The position numbers and the translations under genes were made by a program. This document shows, in pieces, positions 17,797 to 28,021 of a DNA stretch of 64,000 nt. Source of the stretch: Sphingomonas sp. Ag1 (lineage in GTDB: Bacteria; Pseudomonadota; Alphaproteobacteria; Sphingomonadales; Sphingomonadaceae); assembly GCF_000980895.1 (NCBI RefSeq), contig NZ_LAZX01000090.1, positions 105,534-169,533 of the forward strand, written 5' to 3'. The first letter of the stretch is position 1; the number at the start of each line of letters is the position of its first letter. The notes under the pieces were generated by a model. It was not told the origin of the DNA and did no database searches. It saw nothing but the letters and a program-made list of their open reading frames with translations.

Positions 17797-18822
17797 ATGC
17801 TGATCCTTGGTCTGGAATCCTCGTGCGACGAAACGGCGGCGGCGCTGGTGACGGGTGATCGCCGCGTGCTGGCGCATCGACTGGCGGGGCAGGAAGCGGC
17901 GCATCGGCCCTATGGCGGGGTCGTGCCGGAGATCGCCGCCCGGGCGCATGTCGAAGCGCTGGAGCCGCTTATCGAGACAGCTTTGGCCGATTCCGGCGTG
18001 TCTTTGGCCGATATTGATGCGGTCGCGGCCACCGCCGGTCCGGGGTTGATCGGCGGCGTGATGGTGGGGCTGGTCACGGGCAAGGCGATTGCCCATGCGG
18101 TCGGCAAGCCGCTGATTGCGGTGAACCATCTGGAGGGGCACGCGCTCAGCCCGCGTCTGGCCGATCCCGACCTCGCCTTCCCCTACCTGCTGCTGCTGGT
18201 GTCGGGCGGGCATTGCCAGTTGTTGCTGGTAGAGGGGGTGAACCGATACCGCCGGCTGGCAACGACGATCGACGATGCGGCGGGTGAGGCGTTCGACAAG
18301 ACGGCGAAGGTGCTGGGCCTTGGCTTTCCGGGCGGGCCGGCAGTGGAGCGCGCGGCGCAGATGGGTGATGCGACAGCGGTGCCACTGCCCCGGCCCTTGT
18401 TCCGGTCCCCGGAGCCGCATTTTTCGTTCGCCGGGCTGAAGGCCGCGGTGGCGCGGATCGCGGGCGATTATCGACCGGAGGATGTCGCGGCATCGTTCCA
18501 GGCGGCGGTGGTGGATTGCCTGATCGACCGGACAGCGCGCGCGATCGACCGTGCGCCGGGCGCAACGGCGCTGGTGGTCGCCGGCGGAGTGGCGGCCAAC
18601 AATGCGGTGCGCAGTGCTTTGTCGTCGCTTGCCGACGCACATGGCCTGCGTTTCGTGGCACCGCCGCTGTGGCTGTGTACCGACAATGCCGCGATGATCG
18701 CCTGGGCCGGGGCGGAGCGGTTCGCCGCCGGGCTGGTCGATCCGCTCGACACACCGGCGCGGGCGCGCTGGCCACTTGATCCAACCGCCGAGGCGGTGCG
18801 CGGTGCGGGGGTGAAGGCATGA
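17797..18822 (+). CDS. tsaD: tRNA N6-adenosine threonylcarbamoyltransferase TsaD
   Basis: TsaD transfers threonylcarbamoyl to A37 of ANN-decoding tRNAs, with TsaB and TsaE, in the cytoplasm. The 341-residue protein begins [16 protein letters not shown], has the metal-binding histidines in [12 protein letters not shown], the ASKHA phosphate loops SGGHCQLLL and [17 protein letters not shown], and [13 protein letters not shown]. Its stop overlaps the gpsA start (ATGA), so they are co-translated; this gene pair is widespread in alphaproteobacteria. Confidence 0.97.
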   Translation: MLILGLESSCDETAAALVTGDRRVLAHRLAGQEAAHRPYGGVVPEIAARAHVEALEPLIETALADSGVSLADIDAVAATAGPGLIGGVMVGLVTGKAIAHAVGKPLIAVNHLEGHALSPRLADPDLAFPYLLLLVSGGHCQLLLVEGVNRYRRLATTIDDAAGEAFDKTAKVLGLGFPGGPAVERAAQMGDATAVPLPRPLFRSPEPHFSFAGLKAAVARIAGDYRPEDVAASFQAAVVDCLIDRTARAIDRAPGATALVVAGGVAANNAVRSALSSLADAHGLRFVAPPLWLCTDNAAMIAWAGAERFAAGLVDPLDTPARARWPLDPTAEAVRGAGVKA

Positions 18823-19802
18823 GCCGCGACATGCGGATCGGCGTGATCGGCGGCGGCGCCTGGGGCACCGCGCTGGCGCAGGTTGCGGCGCGTAGCGGCG
18901 AGGTGCTGCTGTGGGCGCGCGAGGAGGAGGTGGTCGCCGCGATCAACAACCGCCACGAGAACAGCATGTTCCTGCCCGGCGTCCCGCTGTCGCCGGCGAT
19001 CCGCGCGACGGGGGCGCTGAACGATCTGGCGGATCGTGACGCGCTGCTGGTGGTCGCGCCGGCGCAGCATGTCGGCGCGGTGCTGAATGCGCTGCCCAGC
19101 AATGACACGCCGCTGGTGCTGTGCGCCAAGGGGATCGAGGCGGGATCGCGGCGTCTGGTGGGCGAGGTCGCCCAGGCCGCGCATCCCGGCGCGCCGATCG
19201 CGGTCCTGTCCGGCCCCACCTTTGCCCATGAAGTCGCGGCGGGGCTGCCGACGGCGGTGACGCTGGCCTGTGCCGATCCGGCGCTGCAGGGGCGTCTGGC
19301 CGAGCGGCTCGCCAGTCCGACCTTCCGTCCCTACGCCTCGAGCGACGTGATCGGGGCCGAGATCGGCGGGGCGGTGAAGAATGTGCTGGCGATCGCCTGC
19401 GGCGTGGTGGAGGGGGCGGGGCTCGGCCAGAATGCACGCGCGGCGCTGATCGCGCGCGGCTTTGCCGAAATGACCCGCTTCGGATTGGCGCGCCGCGCGC
19501 GAGCGGAGACGCTGGCGGGCCTGTCGGGGCTGGGCGACCTGGTACTGACCTGTTCGTCGACCAGCAGCCGTAACTTCTCGCTTGGCGTGGGGCTGGGGCA
19601 GGGACGGTCGGCGACCGACCTGCTGGCGGACCGGCGCACGGTGGCAGAGGGTGCCTTCACCGCGCCGGTGCTGGCCGAGGCTGCAGCACAGGCGGGCGTC
19701 GACATGCCGATTACCGATGCGGTGTGCCGCCTGTTGCAGGGCGCGCCCGCGAGCGAGGTGATCAGCAGTCTCCTGGCCCGCCCGCGTCGCGACGAGGCGT
19801 AA
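18819..19802 (+). CDS. gpsA: NAD(P)H-dependent glycerol-3-phosphate dehydrogenase
   Basis: GpsA reduces dihydroxyacetone phosphate to sn-glycerol-3-phosphate for phospholipid synthesis. The 327-residue product has the dinucleotide fold [17 protein letters not shown] at residue 6, the [12 protein letters not shown] segment, [23 protein letters not shown], the catalytic lysine in [15 protein letters not shown] and [19 protein letters not shown]. Translation is coupled to tsaD by a four-base overlap. It converges with the AsmA gene with only 15 bp between stops and no obvious terminator. Confidence 0.97.
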   Translation: MSRDMRIGVIGGGAWGTALAQVAARSGEVLLWAREEEVVAAINNRHENSMFLPGVPLSPAIRATGALNDLADRDALLVVAPAQHVGAVLNALPSNDTPLVLCAKGIEAGSRRLVGEVAQAAHPGAPIAVLSGPTFAHEVAAGLPTAVTLACADPALQGRLAERLASPTFRPYASSDVIGAEIGGAVKNVLAIACGVVEGAGLGQNARAALIARGFAEMTRFGLARRARAETLAGLSGLGDLVLTCSSTSSRNFSLGVGLGQGRSATDLLADRRTVAEGAFTAPVLAEAAAQAGVDMPITDAVCRLLQGAPASEVISSLLARPRRDEA

Positions 19803-19817
19803 CGCGCGCGGCGACGA

Positions 19818-21674
19818 TCACCGCAGGACGCGCGCGGAAAGCGCCGCGCAGTCGGCGTCGGTCGCGGTCGGACCCTGCTTTCCGGTGATTGCACGGCCGA
19901 TCGCCTTGAAGACGTTGCCGACCGATTTGACCTCCTTGGGCACCTGAACATCAGGTTCGCTGATCGTGCCGGAGAGTGTGGCCGACCCGGGAAGGCGCAG
20001 CACGGCGTCCTGCTTGGGCGCGCCGGTCAGCCGAACCGCGAGCGTTTCGCCGGGGAAGGTGACGGTGCCTGCGCCATCGAGCCGGCTTTGCGAGGTGTCG
20101 ATAACAAACGGCCCGACCGTTCCGCGCCCGCCACGCAAGGCGATGCCGACCACTACGCAGCGCAGGGCAGCGCGATCCTTCTCACCGGCGAGCAGCGCGC
20201 GCCCCGCGTCAAAGCCGAGCGCGGCGGCGATCTCCGCGGGCAGGGCGCCGTTGCGGGCGACCACGCCGATCCGGCCGGAGGATTTGCCGACCGCTTCGCG
20301 GATCGTGCTGCCGCGGCCGGCAAGGACGGCGCGCGCGTCGACCCGGCCCGTTACCGAACCGCCACCGCCGCCGAGCGCCGGAATGCTGCTGTCGAGGAGG
20401 CGAAGATCGAGCCGGACGAGCGGCTCAGGCGCACCATCCGACTGATCGACGACCGCGCTGCCCGTGATCCTGCCCTGGCTGAGCCCGATCGTGAGGGGCG
20501 CCACCGAGAGCTTGCGGTTGTCGAGCGCCAGCGTGCCGGCGAGGGTCTTCAGCGACGATGGACCCTGCCGGCTGACGATGTTGCCGACGCGAAAGGAGAT
20601 GGTGCCGTCCGTCTTGCCGACCTTTGCAAGGTTGACGCGGGTGTCGGGGACGACGCGCGGGCCAATCGCGCGCTTTTTCGCGGCGGCACGGCGCAGCCCC
20701 TCGTCGGAAGCGAAATCGTCGAAGTCGAGCTGGCGGGAGACAAAGGTGCCCGACAGCTTCGTGCGGCCGTCCACCTTGTCGACCGTCAGCTTCCCCGACA
20801 GGTCGGACCGACCGACCCGGCCGTCGAGCCGGTCGATCAACCATCGTGTGGGTTCGCGGCGCACATGCGCCGACAGCGTCACTGACTGGGTCTGGAATAA
20901 TCCCGCCTCGATGATCGCATCGATGAGTTTCAGGTCATTTGCGCGCGCCGTGACGTCGAGCGTCATGCGATCAGTGTCGAAGGGCGCGGCCATGGTGCCG
21001 CGGGTGTGCATCGACAGCGCCTCGCCGGTGATCCGCGCCTCGAACGGCCAGCGCCCCCCGTCCCGGTCCGACAGAGCGGGCGCCCGGGCGGCAAGTGTCA
21101 CGGGCGCGCCGCGCACGGTACCGGATCCCTGCAGCCGCAAGCCGGCGCCTGCATCGGAGGCAAAGGCCATGTCGAAGCGGCGATCCTGCTTCGCATCGTC
21201 ATAGCGGAGCCGGGAATTTGCGACCGTCAGGCGATCGAGGCTGCTGTTGCCCGACTGGCGATCAGCGCTCTTGTCCTGCCGCCAATTCTCCCGCCCATCG
21301 CGGGTTCGAACGAGATTGATCTGTGCGCCCGAGATGTCGATCGTGTGCGGCGACAATCGTCCGAGCAGAAGCGACAGTGCGTTGAAGCCAACGTCGATCC
21401 GGCCGATCTTTGCGAGGTCACGCGGGGCGGACCAGGCCGGGCCAGGGATCCGCACGTCGCGAAGGCGGACAATAGTGGCGAAGCCGACGGGGTCGACCCG
21501 CTCCATCGTCCCGATGGTCACGGGGCGACCGAAACGCTGGGTCAGCCGGCTTTCCGCGGCGCCTTTCAGCATGCCCCAGGGGAAGATCGCCAGCGCGAGG
21601 AGCGCGCACAGGAGAAGCGCGCCCGCGGTAGCAAGGATGACGCGGACACGGCGCCGGGAAAGAAAGGTGGGCAT
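19818..21674 (-). CDS. AsmA family protein
   Basis: A 618-residue envelope protein with one N-terminal membrane helix (residues about 12-32) and a long periplasmic repeating-beta-groove region, the pattern of AsmA-like lipid-transfer proteins. The N-terminal AsmA segment (LTQRFGRPVTIGTMERVDPV) and the C-terminal AsmA_2-like segment (RGGRGTVGPFVIDTSQSRLDGAGTVTFPGE) are present. ATG at 21674 is chosen; the frame is open to a TTG at 21698. AsmA-type proteins support outer-membrane lipid homeostasis; the specific role is unknown. Confidence 0.88.
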   Translation of the reverse strand: MPTFLSRRRVRVILATAGALLLCALLALAIFPWGMLKGAAESRLTQRFGRPVTIGTMERVDPVGFATIVRLRDVRIPGPAWSAPRDLAKIGRIDVGFNALSLLLGRLSPHTIDISGAQINLVRTRDGRENWRQDKSADRQSGNSSLDRLTVANSRLRYDDAKQDRRFDMAFASDAGAGLRLQGSGTVRGAPVTLAARAPALSDRDGGRWPFEARITGEALSMHTRGTMAAPFDTDRMTLDVTARANDLKLIDAIIEAGLFQTQSVTLSAHVRREPTRWLIDRLDGRVGRSDLSGKLTVDKVDGRTKLSGTFVSRQLDFDDFASDEGLRRAAAKKRAIGPRVVPDTRVNLAKVGKTDGTISFRVGNIVSRQGPSSLKTLAGTLALDNRKLSVAPLTIGLSQGRITGSAVVDQSDGAPEPLVRLDLRLLDSSIPALGGGGGSVTGRVDARAVLAGRGSTIREAVGKSSGRIGVVARNGALPAEIAAALGFDAGRALLAGEKDRAALRCVVVGIALRGGRGTVGPFVIDTSQSRLDGAGTVTFPGETLAVRLTGAPKQDAVLRLPGSATLSGTISEPDVQVPKEVKSVGNVFKAIGRAITGKQGPTATDADCAALSARVLR

Positions 21675-21758
21675 CGAGGCTGAGACGCGCCGACCCAAAC
21701 TTCGTTCCGGTCGCGAAAGGAATGACGTTACGTCACCTGTCTGCGCCGTCAGGGTGGG

Positions 21759-21920
21759 TCAGAAATCGACGGCGATGCCCTTCTTCTCCCAGTCGCCATA
21801 GCGCACCGGATCGCGGCCGAGTGGATCCTCGGGCGGGCGCTCCATGGGCGCGGGCTCGGGCACCGGCTTGTTCGGCGAAAGATAGGCCGGCGGCTTCACA
21901 TGAGGCGGTCGTTTGGACAT
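21759..21920 (-). CDS. DUF1674 protein, probable succinate dehydrogenase assembly factor 4
   Basis: A 53-residue protein that is easy to miss. It ends DPVRYGDWEKKGIAVDF, which is the diagnostic C-terminal block of the DUF1674/SDHAF4 family; the N-terminal part is proline-rich and disordered (HVKPPAYLSPNKPVPEP). Eukaryotic relatives bind flavinated SdhA and help assemble complex II. The gene is on the minus strand between asmA and the divergent rsmB, with 41 bp between the start codons. No sdh genes are in the window. Confidence 0.88.
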   Translation of the reverse strand: MSKRPPHVKPPAYLSPNKPVPEPAPMERPPEDPLGRDPVRYGDWEKKGIAVDF

Positions 21921-21961
21921 GGGCTCTTCCGGTTACGGCGTTCACCCGCCACATGGGCGCG

Positions 21962-23257
21962 ATGTCTTCTTCCGCCAAGCCCCGCCCGCCTGTCCATCAT
22001 CGTCGCCCGGCGGATCCGCCCGGCACCGCGCCGCGTCGCGCCGCGCTCCGCCTGCTCGATGCGGTGTTGCGTCGGGGCGAACCGCTGGAGGCGGCCCTGC
22101 CGCAGGCGACGCGCGGGCTGGAAGGGCCGGATCGCGGCTTCGCCCATGCGATTGCGGCCGAGACGCTGCGCCGCCTGCCCGACCTTGATTCGCTGATCGA
22201 TTCGGCGACCCACCAGGTGCTCCCCGAAGATGCCAAGGCGCGTTCCGCACTGCGCATCGCGCTGGTGCAGACGCTGGCGCTGGGCACCCCGCCGCACGCC
22301 GCGATCGCCACGGTGCTGCCGCTGGTCGATGGCGGGCCGCGCAAGCTGGTCCATGGTGTGTTTGGGGCACTGACACGCGGGGGTGCGACCCTGCCGGATG
22401 TTCCCGCGTTGCCGCCGGAGATCGCGGCGCGCTGGCGCGCATCATGGGGTGAGGACGTGGTGGCAGCCGCCGCCCGCGCCATCGCGGTGCCGCCGCCGCT
22501 GGACCTGACGCTGGCCGCTCCTGATGCGCTGGCGCCCGAGGGGGACAGTCTGGCAACCGACCATCGGCGGCTGCGCCATGCGGCGCCGGTGGCGCAATTG
22601 CCGGGGTTCGCAGAAGGCACCTGGTGGGTGCAGGACGTGGCCGCCTCGCTTCCCGCGCGGTTGATCGGGCGGGGGCCGGGCCGCGCGCTCGACCTGTGCG
22701 CCGCGCCGGGGGGAAAGACGATGCAGCTGGCGACGGCCGGTTGGGTCGTGACGGCGCTGGAAATATCGCCGTCGCGCGCCGCGCGCCTCCACGAGAATTT
22801 GGCGCGGACCAAGCAGCCGGCGACGGTCGTGATCGCCGACGCGATGGATTGGGCGCCGAGCGAACCGGTTGATGCCCTGCTGCTCGATGCGCCGTGCAGC
22901 GCGACGGGCATTTTTCGGCGGCATCCCGACGTATTGTATCGCGCCCATGCTGGCATCATCGCCGACATGGCCGCGCTGCAGGCGCAATTGTTCGATCGCG
23001 CCGCCGCATGGGTGCGGCCGGGCGGGCGGCTGGTCTATGCCACTTGTTCGCTGGAGCCGGAGGAGGGCGAGGCGCAGCTGGAGCGGTTTCTGGCTGAGCA
23101 TCCCGATTATGCCCTCGAGCCGCCACAGCCGGGTGAATTGCCCCACGGGTTCGCGGCGCAGAGCGGCGGCTATCTCCGCACGCTGCCGGGGACGCTGGAA
23201 GATGCGGGCGGGTGCGACGGGTTTTTCATCGTCCGGCTCGTGCGTGCTTCCGCCTGA
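21962..23257 (+). CDS. rsmB: RsmB-type 16S rRNA (cytosine-C5)-methyltransferase
   Basis: A 431-residue RsmB/NOP2-family enzyme that methylates C5 of a cytosine in 16S rRNA (C967 in E. coli). An N-terminal NusB-like helical domain (RRAALRLLDAVLRRGEPLEA to about residue 140) precedes the Rossmann methyltransferase domain: DLCAAPGGKTMQLA (SAM motif I), DAPCSATGIFRRHPD and YATCSLEPEEGE, which carry the two catalytic cysteines. I start at the ATG at 21962; an ATG at 21953 is equally possible, and the open frame before that overlaps the DUF1674 promoter region. Confidence 0.93.
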   Translation: MSSSAKPRPPVHHRRPADPPGTAPRRAALRLLDAVLRRGEPLEAALPQATRGLEGPDRGFAHAIAAETLRRLPDLDSLIDSATHQVLPEDAKARSALRIALVQTLALGTPPHAAIATVLPLVDGGPRKLVHGVFGALTRGGATLPDVPALPPEIAARWRASWGEDVVAAAARAIAVPPPLDLTLAAPDALAPEGDSLATDHRRLRHAAPVAQLPGFAEGTWWVQDVAASLPARLIGRGPGRALDLCAAPGGKTMQLATAGWVVTALEISPSRAARLHENLARTKQPATVVIADAMDWAPSEPVDALLLDAPCSATGIFRRHPDVLYRAHAGIIADMAALQAQLFDRAAAWVRPGGRLVYATCSLEPEEGEAQLERFLAEHPDYALEPPQPGELPHGFAAQSGGYLRTLPGTLEDAGGCDGFFIVRLVRASA

Positions 23258-23368
23258 TCAAATCGCACGTTAAGCATCTGAGCGACACGTCCATTCGTTC
23301 GCGCTGATCCGGGTTCCTGCACGCGTGCAGCGAAGCCGGCGGGCGCGGGCCGATCCACAGTGAGTTCC

Positions 23369-24031
23369 ATGACCAAGCCTGTCCGTATCGCGCCTTCGAT
23401 CCTCTCCGCTGACTTTGCCAAGCTGGGCGAGGAGGTTCACGCGATCGATGCGGCGGGCGCCGACTGGATCCACATCGATGTGATGGACGGGCATTTCGTG
23501 CCCAACATCACGATCGGGCCGGCGGTGGTGAAGGCGCTTCGCCCGCACACCGACAAGCCGTTCGACGTGCATCTGATGATCTCGCCGATCGACGCCTATC
23601 TCGATGCCTTTGCCGAGGCCGGGGCGGACACGATCACCGTTCATCCTGAGGCTGGACCGCACATCCACCGGTCGCTTCAGCACATCAAGTCGCTGGGCAA
23701 GCGGGCGGGCGTGGTGCTCAACCCCGGTACTCCGGCCAAGATGCTGCATTACCTGATCGACATGGTCGACCTGGTACTGGTGATGAGCGTGAACCCGGGC
23801 TTCGGCGGTCAGAGCTTCATCGACAGCCAGCTGCGCAAGATCGCGGCGATCCGCAAGATGATCGATGCGAGCGGGCGCGACATCGATTTGCAGGTCGACG
23901 GGGGTATCGATCAGCGCACTGCGCCGCTGGCGATCGACGCTGGCGCCGACGCGCTGGTGGCGGGGACTGCGACGTTCCGTGGCGGGCCTGAGGCCTATGC
24001 CGCCAATATCCGAGCCCTGCGAGGCGCATGA
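23369..24031 (+). CDS. rpe: ribulose-phosphate 3-epimerase
   Basis: Rpe interconverts ribulose-5-phosphate and xylulose-5-phosphate in the pentose phosphate pathway. The 220-residue TIM barrel shows [33 protein letters not shown] (metal ligands), [28 protein letters not shown] and LQVDGGI. The ATG at 23369 is preferred over the GTG at 23360. It overlaps the heparinase-family gene by four bases, so the two are translationally coupled. Confidence 0.96.
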   Translation: MTKPVRIAPSILSADFAKLGEEVHAIDAAGADWIHIDVMDGHFVPNITIGPAVVKALRPHTDKPFDVHLMISPIDAYLDAFAEAGADTITVHPEAGPHIHRSLQHIKSLGKRAGVVLNPGTPAKMLHYLIDMVDLVLVMSVNPGFGGQSFIDSQLRKIAAIRKMIDASGRDIDLQVDGGIDQRTAPLAIDAGADALVAGTATFRGGPEAYAANIRALRGA

Positions 24032-25767
24032 GCCAAGGCGCCCGCGATCCTGCAGCCGTCCCGGACGGAATAGACGAAGGCAAGCGGCTGGTCCGTGTCG
24101 GCGGCGACAAGGGGCTGTCGCTCGCCGAACGGCTAACCGACCGTTTTCATCGCCTGACCTGGCGGACGCCGATTCACGGGCTGCGGCTGAAGGGCCGTTA
24201 TCCGCTGAAGCTGATCGCGGTGCCCGACGATCCCCTGTTCGGCGACATCGCGCGCGGGGAGTCGCTGCTCGCGGGGCAACTGGCCTTCCGCGGTGAACGG
24301 CATGACATTGCAGGGCTGAACCTGCGCACCTTTCAGCCTTCGGCGCCCTTTGCCGATTATCTTCACAGTTTCGGCTGGCTGCGCGACCTGTCCAGCGTGG
24401 CGACGCGGGCGCAAGGGGCACCGATCGCCGAGGATCTGATGTCGCGGTGGCTTGCCGCACATGGTGAGCGGGTGACGGCGCTGGCGTGGCGGCCCGAGCT
24501 GTGGGGGCGGCGCATCCTGTTCTGGACCGCGCATGCCCCGCTGATCCTGTCGTCGACCGATCTGGTCTACCGATCCAAGGTGCTGAACGCGCTGGCGCGC
24601 GGTGCGCGGCACCTCGACACCAGCGCGGACAAGGCGCCGATCGGGCCGGCGCGGGTGGCGGCGTGGTGCGGGGTGATTGCTGCGGGGTTGCTGATCCCGG
24701 GCGGGGATCCGCGCCGCAGCTTTGGCGAGGCGGGGCTGATGCGCGCGCTGGCGGGCGCGGTGTTCGAGGATGGCGGTGCGGTCAGCCGCTCGCCCGAAGC
24801 GCTGCTGGACATGATCGGCCTCCTGGCGATGCTGCGCGAGACGTACATCACCCGCCGGCTCGAATTGCCCGAGGGCATCCAGGGTACGCTTGCGCGCATG
24901 GTGCCGGCGCTGTTGGCCGTGTGTCACGCCGACCGGGGTCTCGCAAGCTGGCAGAGCGGCGGGCCGGTGCCGGCCGAGCGGGTGGCGCAGGTTATCCCGG
25001 CGAGCGGCGTACGCACCCGGCCGCTGCGGCAGCCACGCGACTGGGGATATCAGCGGCTGGTCGCCGGCACGGCCGTGGTGCTGGTCGATGCAGCGCCACC
25101 GCCGGTCGCGAGGGTCGTGGAAGGCGGCTGCGCCTCCACGCTGGCGTTCGAACTTTCCGATGGGCCGGCGCGGATCATCGTCAACTGCGGCGGCGCGAAT
25201 GCGGCCATGTCCGGGCTGCCCAAGGCGTTGGTCTCCGCGCTGCGCACCACCGCCGCGCATTCGACGCTGACGCTGGCCGATACCAACTCAACCGCGATTC
25301 ACGCGGACGGCACGCTGGGTCGGGGGGTCGGCGAGGTCGAGCTGAGCCGGCAGGAATCGGAAAATGCGAGTCGGATCGAGGCGAGCCACGACGGCTATGT
25401 CCGTCGCCACGGCTTCGTCCACCGGCGGCAGTTGGTGCTGACCGAGGATGGCAAGGAACTGCGCGGCGATGACGTCCTGCTGCCCAAGGGGCGGCGGCGC
25501 CCGATGGGGCCAAAGCCGTTCGCCATCCGCTTTCACCTGGGCCGCGGGGTGGAGGCGTCGCCGACGGCGGACGGCATGGGGGCGGTGCTGCGCGTGCCGG
25601 GCGGCGCGATGTGGCAATTCCGAACGCGGGGCGGATCGCTGGCGATCGACGACAGCCTGTGGATCGATGGTGATGGTCGCCCGGTAACAACTCAGCAGCT
25701 GGTCGTGAGCGGCATGGCCGAAGCGGGCGGCGCGACCGTCGGCTGGGTGCTCAAACGCGCGCGATAG
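24028..25767 (+). CDS. heparinase II/III family protein
   Basis: A 579-residue protein of the heparinase II/III family. An N-terminal alpha-helical domain (about 60-340; [20 protein letters not shown]) precedes a beta-sandwich region with the family motif [12 protein letters not shown] and the later [19 protein letters not shown]. There is no signal peptide, so cytoplasmic location is likely, which is odd for a polysaccharide lyase. It overlaps rpe by four bases and precedes purH by about 160 bp. The rsmB-rpe-this gene-purH order suggests a conserved sphingomonad locus; the substrate is unknown and no sulfatase or transporter is nearby. Confidence 0.88.
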   Translation: MSQGARDPAAVPDGIDEGKRLVRVGGDKGLSLAERLTDRFHRLTWRTPIHGLRLKGRYPLKLIAVPDDPLFGDIARGESLLAGQLAFRGERHDIAGLNLRTFQPSAPFADYLHSFGWLRDLSSVATRAQGAPIAEDLMSRWLAAHGERVTALAWRPELWGRRILFWTAHAPLILSSTDLVYRSKVLNALARGARHLDTSADKAPIGPARVAAWCGVIAAGLLIPGGDPRRSFGEAGLMRALAGAVFEDGGAVSRSPEALLDMIGLLAMLRETYITRRLELPEGIQGTLARMVPALLAVCHADRGLASWQSGGPVPAERVAQVIPASGVRTRPLRQPRDWGYQRLVAGTAVVLVDAAPPPVARVVEGGCASTLAFELSDGPARIIVNCGGANAAMSGLPKALVSALRTTAAHSTLTLADTNSTAIHADGTLGRGVGEVELSRQESENASRIEASHDGYVRRHGFVHRRQLVLTEDGKELRGDDVLLPKGRRRPMGPKPFAIRFHLGRGVEASPTADGMGAVLRVPGGAMWQFRTRGGSLAIDDSLWIDGDGRPVTTQQLVVSGMAEAGGATVGWVLKRAR

Positions 25768-25890
25768 GCGATTTCTTCCGCCGCGGCGGCGCACGAGGGC
25801 TTGGGGGCGCGCGCCGGCACCGCTAGGGGGCTGCACGTCGCATCGTGACGATCAGCGACTCGCGCGCGATCCGTCACCCACCCACCCCTT

Positions 25891-25913
25891 GCTCCTCCCG
25901 ATCGGGGAGGAGC
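25891..25913 (+). promoter_or_regulatory. GC hairpin just upstream of purH start
   Basis: A perfect 9-bp stem GCTCCTCCC/GGGAGGAGC with a five-base loop ends 12 bases before the purH ATG. Its 3' arm carries AGGAG, the best ribosome-binding match there, so folding could hide it. It may equally be a dispersed GC-hairpin repeat, as similar ones lie at 8679 and 57101. Confidence 0.4.
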
Positions 25914-25925
25914 GGAAAGAGTGTC

Positions 25926-27497
25926 ATGACCGCCATCCCCATCCGCCGCGCCCTTCTGTCCGTGTCCGACAAGACGGGGATCGTCGATCTCGCCCGAACG
26001 CTCGCCGAAAAGGGCGTGGAACTGGTGTCCACCGGCGGCACGGCAAAGGCGCTTCGCGATGCCGGACTGACGGTGCGCGACGTGTCCGACCTGACCGGCT
26101 TCCCGGAAATGATGGACGGGCGCGTGAAGACGCTTCACCCGATGGTTCATGGCGGGTTGCTGGCGGTGCGCGATGATGCCGCACATGCCGACGCGATGGA
26201 GGAGCATGGGATCGGCGCGATCGATCTGGTCGTGGTGAACCTGTATCCGTTCGCGCAGACGGTGGCGAAGGGTGCGGACCGGCCCGAGGTGATCGAGAAT
26301 ATCGACATCGGCGGCCCCAGCATGGTGCGTTCGGCAGCCAAGAACCATGCCTATGTCGCGATCGTGACCGATCCGGCGGACTATGCCATCGTCGCGCGCG
26401 GCGAGACGACGCTGGAGGAGCGCAGGCGGCTGGCCGCCAAGGCGTTCGCCGCGACGGCGACCTATGATTCGATGATCGCCCGCTGGTTCGGGCTGGAGGA
26501 CCAGAAGGAGCAGTTTCCCGCGACCCTGCCCTTCACGCTCGAGGCGCCCACCGTGCTTCGCTATGGCGAGAACCCGCACCAGCAGGCGGCCTTCTATCGT
26601 CCCGCCGGCCCGAGCACGCCGGGCATCGGCCAGGCGCGGCAGGTGCAGGGCAAGGAGCTGAGCTACAACAACCTCAACGATGCCGATGCGGCGCTGGAAC
26701 TGGTCAGCGAGTTCCGCGACGCCGATCCGACCTGCGTGATCGTGAAGCACGCCAATCCGTGCGGCGTGGCGACGGGGACGACGTTGGCAGATGCCTATGA
26801 AGCGGCATTTGCCTGCGACACGGTGTCGGCATTTGGCGGGATCATCGCGCTGAACCGCACGCTGGACGCGGCGACGGCGAAGGCGATCACCGGCATCTTC
26901 ACCGAAGTGGTGGTGGCGCCCGACGCCGACGAGGAAGCGATTGCGCTGTTCGCGGCGAAGAAGAACCTGCGCCTGCTGCTGACGGGGACGCTGCCCGATC
27001 CGGCGCGTGGCGGGCTGACCGCAAAGACGATCGCTGGCGGGTGGCTGGTGCAGTCGCGCGACAATGGCGTGTTGGCGGACGACATGCTGAAGGTGGTGAC
27101 CAAGCGCCAGCCCACCGCGCAGGAGCTTGCCGACTGCCGGTTTGCCTGGACGGTCGCCAAGCATGTGAAGTCCAACGCGATCGTTTATGCCAAGGACGGC
27201 AGCACCGCGGGTGTCGGCGCGGGGCAAATGAACCGACTGGAGTCGGCGCGGATCGCCGCCTGGAAGGCAAAGGACGCCGCCGACAAGGCCGGCTGGGCAG
27301 CGCCGCGGACGATTGGCTCGGCCGTAGCCTCCGATGCATTCTTCCCCTTTGCTGACGGCCTGCTCGCGGCAGTGGAAGCCGGTGCGACCGCAGTGATCCA
27401 GCCGGGCGGGTCGATCCGCGATGCCGAAGTGATCGCCGCTGCGGACGAGGCCGGACTGGCGATGATCTTCACCGGCATGCGTCATTTCCGCCATTGA
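25926..27497 (+). CDS. purH: bifunctional AICAR transformylase / IMP cyclohydrolase
   Basis: PurH performs the last two steps of IMP synthesis. The 523-residue protein has the N-terminal MGS-like cyclohydrolase domain ([48 protein letters not shown]) and the C-terminal transformylase domain ([28 protein letters not shown], the catalytic lysine-histidine in [12 protein letters not shown], and [14 protein letters not shown]). ATG at 25926; the frame extends upstream to 25845 but family length and motif position support this start. The small yaiI gene follows. Confidence 0.97.
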   Translation: MTAIPIRRALLSVSDKTGIVDLARTLAEKGVELVSTGGTAKALRDAGLTVRDVSDLTGFPEMMDGRVKTLHPMVHGGLLAVRDDAAHADAMEEHGIGAIDLVVVNLYPFAQTVAKGADRPEVIENIDIGGPSMVRSAAKNHAYVAIVTDPADYAIVARGETTLEERRRLAAKAFAATATYDSMIARWFGLEDQKEQFPATLPFTLEAPTVLRYGENPHQQAAFYRPAGPSTPGIGQARQVQGKELSYNNLNDADAALELVSEFRDADPTCVIVKHANPCGVATGTTLADAYEAAFACDTVSAFGGIIALNRTLDAATAKAITGIFTEVVVAPDADEEAIALFAAKKNLRLLLTGTLPDPARGGLTAKTIAGGWLVQSRDNGVLADDMLKVVTKRQPTAQELADCRFAWTVAKHVKSNAIVYAKDGSTAGVGAGQMNRLESARIAAWKAKDAADKAGWAAPRTIGSAVASDAFFPFADGLLAAVEAGATAVIQPGGSIRDAEVIAAADEAGLAMIFTGMRHFRH

Positions 27498-27540
27498 TGA
27501 CCGGCGCGACCCCGGCGGCACCCCGGAGCAGGCGCGCCTG

Positions 27541-28008
27541 ATGGCCGCGCCTGTCATGATCCTGGTCGATGCGGATGCCTGCCCGGTGAAGGATGAGATC
27601 TACCGCGTCGCCTATCGGCTGAACGTCCCGGTGACGATCGTCAGCAACGCGCATCTGCGCGTGCCGCAGCATCCGCTGATCAGCCGGGTCGTCGTCGATG
27701 ACGGGTTCGATGCGGCCGATGACTGGATTGTCGAACATGCCGGCGCCGCGACAATAGTGGTCACTGGCGATATCCTGCTGGCCGATCGATGTCTGAAACT
27801 GGGCGCGACGGTGATCTCGCCTTCGGGCAAGCCCTTCACAAGCAGCTCGATCGGCAATGCCGTGGCGGTGCGTGCGATCATGGCCGATCTGCGGGCGGGC
27901 GGCGATCGGGTCGGCGGCCCGCCACCGTTCGGCAAGGAAGATCGATCACGCTTCCTGTCGGCGTTGGATCAGGCGCTGGGCAAGCTGCTGCGCGCGCGGG
28001 GACGCTGA
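27541..28008 (+). CDS. YaiI/YqxD family protein (UPF0178, DUF188)
   Basis: A 155-residue protein of the DUF188 family, whose members have a PIN-like acidic fold but no established activity. Typical blocks are ILVDADACPVKDEIYRVA, the VVDDGFDAADDWIVEHA region, TGDILLADRCLKLGA, SPSGKPFTSSSIG and FLSALDQAL. It lies 43 bp after purH on the same strand and converges with the MBL hydrolase gene with a 13 bp gap. Confidence 0.93.
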   Translation: MAAPVMILVDADACPVKDEIYRVAYRLNVPVTIVSNAHLRVPQHPLISRVVVDDGFDAADDWIVEHAGAATIVVTGDILLADRCLKLGATVISPSGKPFTSSSIGNAVAVRAIMADLRAGGDRVGGPPPFGKEDRSRFLSALDQALGKLLRARGR

Positions 28009-28021
28009 ACAGCCGCGGCAA

